Below are positions 21,504 to 32,187 of a stretch of DNA of 64,000 nucleotides, piece after piece. The stretch's first letter is position 1. Each line of letters opens with the position of its first letter. The DNA lies in NCBI GenBank assembly GCA_030247845.1, contig JAPDRP010000030.1, positions 480,397-544,396 on the forward strand, given 5' to 3'. The translations under genes were made by a program, and so were the position numbers. This DNA is from Coniosporium tulheliwenetii. Its lineage: Eukaryota > Ascomycota > Dothideomycetes. The notes beneath the pieces were generated by a model. It searched no databases and was not told where the DNA came from. It saw nothing but the letters and a program-made list of their open reading frames with translations.

Positions 21504-24500
21504 CAGAGTGGCTAGTAATCGATCCGATCGTTTATTAGGCCCAAGCTACCAATCGGATCGTTAACATGAGGCTGATTGATTGATTGATTGCTTGAATAAA
21601 CGATCAGATGATCGGATTGATAACGTTTATGGTGGAGGAGTGCTTAGAGGTGGCTGGAGTGTGAATCCATGGTGTTGAGCTTGTTGGCGGTACAGATCCC
21701 GCAGATATATGATACAAATTGTACATTATGAAGCAGTAGGCCTATTCTCATTGGGTAACTCGCGATAGAGTGTCGAGGAGAGCCGGAAACAGCTCCGGAG
21801 TGATGCGAACAGCCCCCTCCTTGATCCACTTCTTTAGAAGCTCAACCACCTCGATCGTCTCTGCCGAAAGGTTACCTCTCTCATCAGTCACCATCCCTCC
21901 GGTGTCGCTGAAGATCCGTTCACATTCAGAACTCATTCCAGGGATTGAAAGGAGGTTCAAAGCGACTTGACTAAGCACCGGGAAGATATGGGCATGTTCT
22001 CGCCACCAATGGATGGGGTTCTTGATCGCTGGATCCGCAGGAAAGTGGCAATATTGCTCATATTCGTCCTCAACCTTCCGTGTGCCTTTGTCGGAAGGGT
22101 TTAGAAAGGCGTCAAAGTCGAATTCGTCATCGTGTTTCGGTGGAACAGACTCTGGAGGTGGCGAAAAGCAGTCGCCGGGCCGCCGACGGCTTGATCTTCG
22201 CTCTGTAGGTACTAAATTCACATTCGGTGCTATTTTTTGCTCATAATAAGCCTTCTCTCTCTGCCAAAAAGCCTTTACCGCCTTCCTCGCGTTCTTAATC
22301 CAGGATGCGTGATCTGCCCAATTCCTTTCGAAGTAGGCCCACTTTAAACCAGGATGGAGCACAATTGCTGCACGATAAACGGGCGTTCGGTCCGATTGGC
22401 GGTAATATTCCTTTGCTTTGGTGTGACCAAGGTCAATACCGACGCGATAGTACGAATCGTGCTCGTGGGCAACCTCTTTGGCGCTTGTTTCGAGGTGGGT
22501 AAGCATATAGTCCATAGCAGCGACCGTCTCCCATATGGTCCCATGGGACCCCTCTCGGGCGATACCTTCCATTCGTTTGGTAAGGGATTTAAAGTGTTTG
22601 AGCAGATTCCAAAAACGTCGTAGGTTATCCCAATCGTCCTTAGTAAGACTGTCCTCTTTCAGTCCTTCATGCAGGCAATATAGGTCGATGGCGTCTGTGC
22701 ACTTCAGACCTGGTCTAGAGTTAGTATTACGTACCGATTGGTGCCACCATTTCTCAACGCCAGCGAAGATAAAGAAATTGGTTAGCGGCGGCGCTTCGGA
22801 AGGACTATATCTTGCAGTGCTAGCAAGGAATAGCCAAAAGAATCAATAGTGGTGGAGTAACAACCTAAATCGGTACGATAATACAGCGAGAGTGAATATA
22901 ACGAGAGAGGGAGCGGACCCTGCTATAAAGTTTTTCCGCTCTGAAGCGCTCCGAAACCTTTCCATCTCTGCATGTAAAGGAAACAGCGGCGACAATAGGC
23001 CTTACTACTCCACAACGACGCGATAGGAAGTTAAACCCTTTTACGCAGGGCTTAAGATAAGGAAGGTGTTGATGTCCACATATGGCTTATGGAAATATAG
23101 CGTGGGCTGTGGAAAGATAGACTAAATCGGAACGACTGAACCGCAAACTCACGGAGAAGGAAAATGGCATATAAAAGCGTGCAGTGGTAACTCACTTCGA
23201 TCCATCATGGCTTCGGTACTATTCCACTTCACTCCGCCGTCTCTGACGAGCCTTTTGAACCGCCTCTCGTTCGGGTAGGCTTGCTGTAACTTCGCTTCGA
23301 ACTCATGGATCCTGTTGCGGGAGCGATATATGTGGACAATGATATTGTGAAGCTTGCCGATACAACCTTTGGTCCTCCACATCTTGAACTGATCGTCGTC
23401 GCTGGCTCCTGCGAGCTTCTTTTCAAAGTGCGATACGCCTTCGCCAAACACGATGGCCTTGACGACGAGGTTGATGATATGGCCTATGCAGCGTAATCGC
23501 CGCTCTATTTTGTCGAGTCCAAGAGTATTGGCGACGATCTCTAGGCACGTATCATTCACAGTCGAGTTGTCCGCCATGAAGTAGCCGACATTGTTTGTAA
23601 TTTCGTACTCCTGAATTAAATTGAGAATGAGAGGAGCGATATTGGCCCCCGATTCGGAGCCCTCTATCTCTGGCAGGCCCAGCGGTAGCGTCCTCACGTT
23701 CCAGTCCTTGTCGGTGAAGTGAGCCACGACAGCAAGCAGCTTCAAGTTATTTGGTGAGGCCCATCCGTCGAAGCTAATATGGATCTTACTCTTGGCAGTC
23801 GCCAGGAGGCCCTTGATCTCTGGCTTCAATGTATTACGGAGATCGAAGATCCAATCACGTGTCGTCTGGTGTGAATTTGGAAACAGAGGTTCGACCAGCG
23901 GGTTGAGTGAGCAGAACAGTCGTTTGAGGCGTTCGCTGGAGCTCTGTCGGAACGTAATATCGTCGACGATAACCCATTCAAGAAAGGAAGCCTTCCAAGC
24001 CGCAGGATCGAAGGGAGTGACGAGGTTATAGGCTGCCGATCCGGAACTGGTTGAGGAGCAGGAGGAAGCGGAGGATCGTGCAATAGGGCGGCCATATTGA
24101 TCAATACCGTGTACCTTGTTAAGATGGCCAATTATATGCGAAGTACAGTTGGCTTTAAAGTAGTGGTTCGTCTTCGAACGGGCGGAGTAACCTTATATTA
24201 TTAGTCCATGTACTGCAAGTGAATATTCAACTTACAGGCCTTGCACAGCCAATATTGTTGGTCACCAGGGCCGTCAACAACGGCGCCACGATGCCAAACA
24301 GGACTTCTTCGAGACCGTGAACGTCTTAAACGACCAGGTTTAAACCCCTTTCGTAGGCGTGACCCTTCCAAAGCGAAGTTAGGATCTACCATTACCACAT
24401 CGTCGTCCCCTGCAGAGGACGAGTTGCTAGGTGGAGGGCCCCCTGTATCGTTGGTCATAGGGATGTCCACAGCGATAGGATCGGCAGAGGAACCTGAGGA

Positions 24501-25358
24501 GGCAACATTCGAAGACTTTGACGAGCTAGATCGCGCAAGGTAGCGGTCCATAGTGGGTAGTAATGTTGATGGTTGAGAGAAGAATGAAGATAGGTGGTCA
24601 TCCTGAGGGGTACCCCAATCCTTATGTGGACCGCAGTCCTCTTCCACCCCCACTATCTCCATCAACCACCGACCAATTCGCCTCCTTTTCTTTGGAGTAA
24701 GCTCCCCATAGCTTCCTTCCCTTGCTCTTACTTGTCCAGAAATTAATTCCATAGCAGGGTGATGTGGCGTGGCTCGAAAGAGCTGAAAGTCGCGTTCGGA
24801 AGTGGGGTGAAAACGCGTTTGACGCGACATCGCGACGAGTAGCGACGTGATTCCCGGTCGGAAGTCGCTGTATCCGCGCCACAAGTTAGCATTAGCTTTA
24901 ATAACCCTAGAACCGTAATTTACGTACCTTGCTTAATAGAATGATCGCTTTGATAGTGCGTAGAGGTTGTTAAAGTTGAGCAATGAGAGGCGTGAGTTTC
25001 GTGTTCTGCTGGAAAAGCACGGACCACACCTTATTCTAAGTCTCAACACCATTGAGACATCCGCCCGATATGGCGGCCAAGACAGCGATATTCGCCATAT
25101 ACGCCCACATTCGGACGATATAATCTTAGTTAGGACGGCCGAACGCTCTGTGGGGGCTGTCCGGTGTTCGAACACACGAAATGAGCATGGTTTGGGCGCT
25201 GCTAGGCGCTGTAGGGGTGAAAATCCTTACTGAGCGCTCATGATCGGATGATCCGATTGGAAGAACTTTACGATTGATTGATTGGATCATTAAGACCGCT
25301 GATTATTGATCGGTAACAATCGATCCGATCGGTAAGCGATCGATTACTAGCCACACTG
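21504..25358 (-). mobile_element. hAT element, 3.86 kb, apparently complete
   Basis: The plus-strand left end is CAGAGTGGCTAGTAATCGAT. The right end read inwards is CAGTGTGGCTAGTAATCGAT, giving inverted repeats of about 21 bases with one mismatch. GATCGGATC-like repeats lie inside both ends. The flanking octamers (CACTCGCC, ACCACACC) differ, so there is no target duplication, and the flanks come from two unrelated transposons. Confidence 0.87.
21748..24830 (-). CDS. hAT transposase, three exons
   Basis: Exons 24830-24236, 24191-23196 and 22709-21748 sum to 2553 nt, 850 residues, with frame kept at both junctions. Intron 1 is 44 nt. Intron 2 is 486 nt, ending in CCAG and carrying no ORF. The N-terminus is Ser/acidic-rich, followed by a BED zinc finger assembled across intron 1 (YWLCKAC then CTSHIIGHLNKVH). 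The RNase-H-like core has SFDGWASPNN, YFMADNSTVND and RCIGHIINLVVKAI, and the second junction gives MMDRSLKCTDAIDLYC. The C-terminal dimerisation domain has PIHWWREHAHIFP and SSECERIFSDTG. The first ATG is at 24830; an open frame extends 54 bases upstream without an ATG. No disabling change is seen, so the copy could be active. Confidence 0.9.
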
Positions 25359-27190
25359 ACCACACCAAGGGAAATCTTGGCGTATATCGCGACGTATATG
25401 TACATGGGAATCCATAAAGAACCTGAGATTGCTATGTACTGGAATACAGACCCAAGTAATGGGCCTCTTCACCCGCTTGTTCGCAGGAATATTGGTCTCA
25501 ATCGATGGCAGCAGTTAGATCGATTCTTCCATATTTCCAAGCCAAAACCGGGCGAGCAGGAATCTCCTTTCGCTAAAGTAGAGCCTCTCAATTAGTGCAC
25601 ACGAGAAGCAGCGAGGAAATACTGGAATCCCACTACAGATGTAGCGATAGATGAGTGTATCGAACGATTTCAAGGCCGTGCCAAAGAGACGGTTAGAATC
25701 CCTTCCAAACCGACCCCCGAAGGCTTTAAGATCTGGGCCCTGGCGAATAACGGATATATATTGGACTGGCTATTCCATGCGAAGTCTACAGGGCCTGTAG
25801 GATTGAGTAGCTACTGGATTGAAGAACGCGGGTTTTCAGCTACACAAGCAGTTGTGCTGGATCTGTTACACCAGGCCGGCCTTAACAGAGACAACAAGCA
25901 TATCGTTTGGCTAGACAATCTCTTCACCTCCGCACGCCTACTATCTACTCTCCGTGAGCAAGGATTCGGTGCTGCTGGGACCGTGCGATCGTCCAAATCA
26001 AAGGCTGAGTTGCTGGCGGAAGATCCAGTCTTAGCTACAGATGAATCACAAGCAGGCGAGCAGTATCAGCTATCGCAGTCTCGATCATCGCAGTCACGGA
26101 AGCCACGACGATCACTGCAGAAGGAGCAGAATCGAGGGTTGGGTTCATCACTTCTGGAACTTAAGAACGACTACGGAGGCCAAATCCCCTGGGGCAAGCT
26201 GTACGGCTGCCTTTCTGCAGATAGAAAAGTCCTACAATTCGCCTGGAAGGATCAGAATGTTGTGTTGTTCATGAGTACGGTCTCAAGAGGTGATCCTGAT
26301 TTCATCAAGAACCTACAGCTACTGATGGCTCATAGGCAATCCTGACTTCACCAAGAAGCTACGAGAGAGGCCTCCTACTACAGCTACCAACGCGAGGACC
26401 ACACGAGCTGTGTTTGGTGATGAGGTCTTGAAAGAGCTGGAAATCCCTGAGTTTATTGAGCTCTACAACCACTTCATGAACGGTGTCGACAGAGCAGATC
26501 AGTTGCGGGTGTACTACAATACACAGCGAGTTCACCTAAAGTCTTAGAAGCCTCTCTGGCACTGGCTTCTTGACGTTGCAATCGTCAACAGCTATAAGCT
26601 GTCCTACCACGCCAAGCACTACGATGATCCAGATCTTCCGTGCGAACGCTACACCAAGCAACTAGCCTTCCGTAGAGGCCTCGTAGCTGACCTCTTCGGC
26701 CTTTCGGAACGCCTTACAACGCCTACCTATGGCAGCTCAGTCTCGCTCGCCGATCTCGTGTACCCAGCGGAGGAGGAAGAGCACGAACCGTACGTGAAGG
26801 GGAAGAGTAGCTATTGCAAGGCCTGTCGGTACGCAGGGCGGAAGGCAAAGGCGAATATACAACAATGGAAGCCTTTGAAGGAGTTATCCAGCAATAGTAT
26901 TCGAAAGGGAAGGCGTCAAGGCAGTACTCGGGCACCGAGGACGCGTGCTGGCTGTGGGCTATGCTATGTACCTCTCTGCCGTACACCAGAGTGCTGGCAG
27001 CAGCATCTGCAACTCGTTCAAGCAGCGATTGAGACGGTAGATGGACAAACCACGTCATATATCCACGGACTCAGTGCTGGAGGGTCTCAAAAACAGCCAC
27101 GCTACGTTATGTATCATCAACTCGGCGTTCTACAGCCTAAAATCGATCTCAGTTTGGTGCGGAGATCCCAGCCAAATAGCGCGTTCTGAT
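25359..27190 (+). pseudogene. piggyBac transposase copy 3, 5'-truncated and decayed
   Basis: Homology to copy 1 starts abruptly at TTPREILAYIAT, directly after the hAT terminus, so the first 100 or so residues are gone. A stop lies after KVEPLN (25593). A short insertion of about 50 bases near 26310-26360 repeats the local DPDF segment and adds a stop. Another stop, probably TGG to TAG, falls in HLKS-stop-KPLWHW (26546). The catalytic residues IDECIERFQGR, IVWLDNLFTS and NGVDRADQLR and the C-terminal Cys cluster (CKAC, CGLCYVPLC) are still readable. Like copy 2, it has no intron at the place where copy 1 does (AVFGDEVLKE is continuous). It is inactive. Confidence 0.88.
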
Positions 27191-28170
27191 TGGTTCAAAT
27201 TTTGGGTGCTCAGCGTAGCAGCCTACTGCAAACAGGTTCGCGCGGGTTCTGTCGTAACCCCAGAAAATTTGGTTCGTGCACCCCACCCTCGCGTCCATTC
27301 CTTAGGCAATTTGGCTGTCGTAACCCCGAACAACACGAAGGCCTGTGCTTTGTGCCTGCGCGACGCGTTCGCAACCTAGGTTATCTTGTGCTCTGTCAAA
27401 GCGCGTTCAGCTAGGGATTCACCAACAGTGAACGCTGTCCCTTGACTACTTTCAGCTGCTTTGTACTGCATTGCATCCAGGCCTTCTTTTGCGTGTGCAA
27501 AGTGAGAACACATTATCAGTTTTTTCAGGATTAGGACCCGTACGCCAAGTAAGTTACTGGAGGTGCCCTTTTTGCCGTCCGTACAATTATGTCTCCGTAG
27601 AGTTGACGGGCCCACGGGCCCAGAATTTAATTGGATAATACGTAGTGAAACGGAGTAATGTTTAATCCGTAGCAAGGCGAAGGAACTTCATAATCCGCAA
27701 TGCCAATGAAGGAACGCCAAGATGGCAGCAGCTGCCATTACACATGCACCGTGCGTCAGCACACCTTGAATACTTAATGGGGACACCCCCCACGCCGACA
27801 CGCGCACACACACACGGACAGACGGACAGGATTGCCTTCCGCTTTCGCTCTTGCCTCCATCGCTGCCGCGATTCTGGCTTCGCTTCCGCTCCGGACAGTT
27901 GGCTGTTGAGGCCCAAGATCGGATCATCGGTAGGTGGTGTTTATCTTTAGTGAGTTGAGGGTCCTCTATGGGGGGTTGCACCCCCATGGCTTCGCCATCC
28001 CCCTGCGGGCTACACTCTCTTGCTAGGTCTTGGGCCGGCAGGCTGACTGAGGTAGGTTCTCTCGTAGTAAGGCCGGTTGGGTCTCTACTTAGCTTTTGCT
28101 GCCGTTATTAAGCGAGTGGGTTACCATTCGTTGTTAGAGATTACTCGTATTTCTATTGGCAGGTTGTGCT
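27191..28170. other. No recognised gene
   Basis: 980 bases including the decayed piggyBac 3' flank (a TCTGATTGG motif near 27184 is shared with the other copies), a short CA/CGGA microsatellite at about 27800-27830, and a pair of perfect hairpins at 27970-27998. Nothing else is recognised. Confidence 0.45.
27970..27998. repeat. Two adjacent short perfect hairpins
   Basis: GGGGGTTGCACCCCC is followed at once by ATGGCTTCGCCAT: 5-bp stems with loops of 5 and 3 bases. They could form RNA or DNA stem-loops. Confidence 0.6.
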
Positions 28171-28515
28171 ATGATGGATTCTTTGCTTGATGTCGGTGCG
28201 ACGTATGTGGAGACGGAGTTTGCACCTGATGACCTGGAGGTATGTGTTTTCTTGAGTAAGCGGGAAGGCTTTGAATGGACGGACATTGATGTTCGGAGTG
28301 ATGATTTTCGGCGGCAGGGGAAGGATGCTTTCTCCTGTGGTGGACTAATAGATGTTTGTGTTGGTGGTGATGATTGTCCACTTGAGTGGGCTCGGAGCTT
28401 ATTTTCACGTTTGGGCTCTGTAGAAGGACCCGTTTTGTTGATGGCTCGGGTTCGTCAAGTAGAAGGCGCAGCGACGTTTCATGTATTTGGTGTATCGTGT
28501 TACCTGCTCGAGTGA
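28171..28515 (+). CDS. Hypothetical protein, 114 residues
   Basis: The frame starts with MMDSLLDVGATYVETEF and ends SCYLLE. It is acidic overall, with a run EWTDIDVRSDDFRRQGKD and a Cys-containing CGGLIDVCVGGDDC segment. I do not recognise the family and no signal peptide or membrane segment is evident. The frame is open a little upstream without an ATG, and TTGGCAG just before the start could be an intron 3' end, so a longer gene is possible. The hairpins at 27970 and many GGGATC motifs downstream suggest it may belong to an unrecognised mobile element. It could also be a chance ORF. Confidence 0.33.
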   Translation: MMDSLLDVGATYVETEFAPDDLEVCVFLSKREGFEWTDIDVRSDDFRRQGKDAFSCGGLIDVCVGGDDCPLEWARSLFSRLGSVEGPVLLMARVRQVEGAATFHVFGVSCYLLE

Positions 28516-29476
28516 AGGCTTCATGAGTTTGGGAAGCGGGCGATGGTTGAGGTTACCGTGTTTGCGGTTGACGTGTCTCGGAGTCGTGTAAGGTGTGGCT
28601 TGTTTTCCCCTTAGATCATGTACAGTGTCTGTCACTGTGCGGTGAGTTGTCTTTCTTACTTACCCTGTTTTCTTGATTAGCTTAATGTTCCCCTCTCCTG
28701 GTATTTATTGTGGAGTGCGGGGGATCCGACCGGAGGGAGGATGGGGTGCAACCCCGGAAGAACACGATGAAGGAGCACTTACCATGATACCCGGTTGAAC
28801 GAGGACTCAGCATATTGCTAGAGACGGACATAGAGATGCCTGGAGAAGGCGTACTGGAAATGGAGTACGCGGATTTACGAGAGATGACTCGGTTAGAGTT
28901 GCAGTTTGGTTTGTAGATAGCATGGCCTGGGCGGCGACGGTAGGAGCCTAGCCGTTAGGCGTCTGCGTGAGCGCAGCGAGGTACACGGTAGTGTGGTGGT
29001 GCAGCCACATTACTGGAAGTACTTCTTGGTGGGCCAGCGTCAACTCTACTTACTATGATTCCATCTGATCCCACCTGATCCCTTTCTTCACCGTACGGGA
29101 TCGCGGGGGATCATAGGGGATTACCTGCGATCCTATATCACGTAATCCCTTTAGGCCCTCTCGGCTCCTTCTTGGTGGGGATCACACTCGGCAACGCATT
29201 GCTCCGTAACGATTTGCATAGCCGAAACGTGCCGACATGCAGTTTGGCCAGAGCATGTTGAGTCGCACCTTAAAGGGGCAACAGCATAGGTGCAGCGACG
29301 GCGAGGCAGCAGGCATCGCCAACAAGGTTAAACAATGGGGGCATCTAATGCAATACCCAGCTAGATTTACGGTTCCGCGGATTATACAAGCCGCGATTTC
29401 CCATACAGCGCTGCGCTTCGTCAAGGATTTTGATGTTTGCTCGTCCTAACCAGACATGACTTGCCAGCAGCCTTGC
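28516..29476. other. No recognised gene; GGGATC-rich stretch
   Basis: 961 bases without a convincing ORF. At 29055-29155 there is a cluster of GATCCC/GGGATC/GGGGAT motifs in both orientations. The rest is unrecognised. Confidence 0.45.
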
Positions 29477-31165
29477 CTAATCTCTTCTTTCTGCCTGTTT
29501 AGAATGTCTATTGGCAGCCAGGGCCTGAATGTACATTGTCCTAGCTTGCTCGCACGCCTGGAGATGCTGTCGGAAAAAGGCCTTCGGGCATATTGGGGCC
29601 AGCACCGCGGACCGGCCGAGGACGTAGTCAGAGATGGCGCTCTCGTAGTGACGGTAGCAGACGCGTTCCTGATCCCATCCTGGCCAGGCCGGTGCCGTCG
29701 GCTCAAGGACAAGTCTGCCTTCGGGATAGCCATCATCTTCAAGTGAGCTAAGTTCCACGACATCCAGGCAGAGCGCGCCAGCCAACCTTTTTAGCACAGA
29801 TTCCCACCGGCCGCCGGCGGGCACCAGCGCTACGTGGCTGAGCGTGAGCCGGCGCAGAGTCGGGGCCAGTGTTGAGAGGAAGGCCATGAGGGCGTCCTCG
29901 TCCGTCACAACCGACAATCCGAGCTCCCGGATCCTCGGCCAGCAGCCGCACCGAGCAAGCTGGCCGAACAGGTCGCCCGCAGCTTTGCTCGCCCGCCGGC
30001 TAAGGCCGGGATAGGCGCGGGATGGCACCCCGTCAACCATCTAGCAGAAGACTAGGCGCACTCGCTCAAGGCTTCCGCCGCGCTTCAGAAACTCTGCCAG
30101 AGGCCGAGCAGCAATGGTCAGGGCCCCCTCCGGTTCGCCACAGACCTCGCAGTCGAGGTGGGTCAAACAAACGAAGGCGTGTTCCATCACAAATAGCTGC
30201 CTCAAAAATTGTTCCTCTCGGAGGCGCGCTAGCCTTTGGCCGCCTGTGCTAAACATCCAGTCCGTAAGCTCCTCCTCGGCTTGTGCCTCGAACGACCGTA
30301 AGTGTAGTTGCCATTGGCTCCGGAGCCGCACAGTCTGGTCCGGGTCCCACAGGCGCCCAAGGCTAGTAGCGCCCCAGAAGGCGGCCCCACCGACGTAAAG
30401 TTCCATAGAGTGGAGACTCCGGCTGAAGTGGTTGGCCAGGCCGAGGGCCCGGAGCGCAAGGGATAACTGCAGCGCCTCTATTTCCTCATCTTCTTCGTCG
30501 TCGGTGTTGATGAGGAACCCGATGGGCGAGAAGCGCAGGCGGCGCCAGCACATGGCCCAATGGTCGTCGACAAGGAAGGCAGGCCTGTGTGTGAAGGTCT
30601 TTAGCCCCGTCAGGCCTACAACGGCCTCTTCGAAACGCTCTAGGGTTAACCGCATTGTCCCCTCTTTCTGCAACCTCTCTGGATGGACGGGTTCTGAAAC
30701 ACCGGTGCAGCCCGGGGCTCGAGAATGGATGCTGCAGGTTAGACGGCGCGTCTGCTCCTGCATAGCCGCACGGTCAGCCTCGTACTCCTGGTAGAGCCAG
30801 CGTCGCTCGTCCACGGATAAGGCGAGCCATTCTTGCCTTGACACAAGACCCTCCTCGCCTTTGCCAACGTCGTCTTCATTTTCATCGGCTTCTATCTCGG
30901 AGTACTCCTGCTTGTAGATGACGCTGCTCTCCCAAGTCTCAAAGCCGCCGAAGTCCCTCAAGCCTCGCCTCCGCTGAAGCACTAGGGCCCGGACGTGCCG
31001 GCGGTGTTCGTGGTGAGAGGCGATGGAGATTAGGCTGTCCAGGCCGCCCTCGTCCAGGTCGAACCATATCGTCTCGAAGAAGCTGGGCGTCGACATTCTG
31101 CAGAATTCCTTACTTGAGAGACGAAGTTGCTTCCTGGCCGCCTGATCGAGCTCTGCGAGGATCAT
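29477..31165 (-). pseudogene. F-box-like/LRR-type protein, one in-frame stop
   Basis: One continuous frame of 562 sense codons except for a single TAG (30041-30043), between RLVFC and MVDGVPSR. An ancestral CAG would need one C-to-T change. The N-terminal part has an F-box-like helix pattern (LSPEIWDMILAELDQAARKQLRLSSKEF, partly upstream of the first ATG) followed by STPSFFETIWFDL, the common opening of fungal F-box proteins. The frame is open 36 bases upstream of the ATG to a TCTTAACGGGGCAG that looks like an intron end, so a first exon is likely. F-box proteins pick targets for SCF ubiquitin ligases; here that is inferred from the N-terminus only. Codon use is GC-rich, unlike the surrounding relics. 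Confidence 0.6.
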
Positions 31166-32187
31166 ATCCCAGATTTCTGGCGATAGGCTAGGGTAGATGC
31201 CCGCTCTGCCCCGTTAAGACGCCATGTCAAAACGTCTCGCTCTCTCCTTCGGTCCGGCTCCAAAGCTTCCTTAGACGTGAGAATACTCGCAACAAGTGAA
31301 ACCACCCGGAGGACGGGACGCGGTGGGTGAAGCAGTGGTAGGGCAGTAGCAGTAGGACCTCCTATAAATACTCCTGCTCCACTTGTATCCTCCCTCCCTT
31401 CTTTTCCTCCACCAGGAGTGGGCAATGAGTTGGTTGAAGAAAGATCCGTCCTCTTCTTGATTGTGTTTGGGGAGGGCCCTGGCGGAGGACGGTAAGCGCG
31501 GTCGGTGGGTGGTTTCGACAGCGGTGGGACTGCGGAGGAGCGACGCGGCGGCGCGGCGAGGATTCCACGGCGGCAAGGGCCAAGGGGGAGGGGAGGAGGT
31601 ATATGGGGGTTTCATGTGGCGATGGACGCGGCGGTGGACGTGGCAGCTGGCGATTTCGTGATATTAGCACCAGTTCGAGACCATCGAGGCTTTAGTGAAA
31701 CGGGTCGCCACCATGCCAAGACTCGTAATACACGTGATTCCCAGCTGCGGAGCTGCGGCAGATATATGTGTTGCGTGCAACAGTTGCAGCTTTGTGGGGA
31801 CCGTGATGGTCGCTTCTAGGTGACGCCCGCATAGTCTTAAAGATCTTTGGACCAGAACTGGACCAGAACCGGGCCAGAAATTGACCAAAAACTTCGCTGG
31901 ATCAATACCCATTCAAAAGCGAAGACTGTTTAGGCACACTTTCTCGCCTGGCGTACAGCCAACATGGAACCCTCTTTAGCCTGAAATTATGTCTCATCGC
32001 TTAACCTACTATGGCCGCCACTCCCACCAGTACAGAGTATCGATGCATTTCATGTTGTTGGGTCTAAACAGTGCCCTTTTTAGAATTAACATCACTCGCA
32101 CGGTAGTCGTGCGACCGCCTTATCTAAGGTATATAAGACGCAATAGCACGCGAGTTCGACTTTGGACTACAGGAGGGACTGCTGGCG
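31166..32187. other. Intergenic, nothing certain
   Basis: 1.0 kb between the F-box-like gene and the next stop. It may hold a first exon of the F-box-like gene (minus strand, above 31200). Long overlapping frames on both strands at 31270-31660 reflect GC-rich purine-biased sequence and have no recognisable domain. Confidence 0.4.

Noticed and set aside
28405..28635. Minus-strand ORF over the orphan ORF
   Set aside because: No recognisable features and largely antisense to a better candidate.
31270..31670. Overlapping open frames on both strands
   Set aside because: They arise from GC-rich, purine-biased sequence and share no recognised domain or splice structure.
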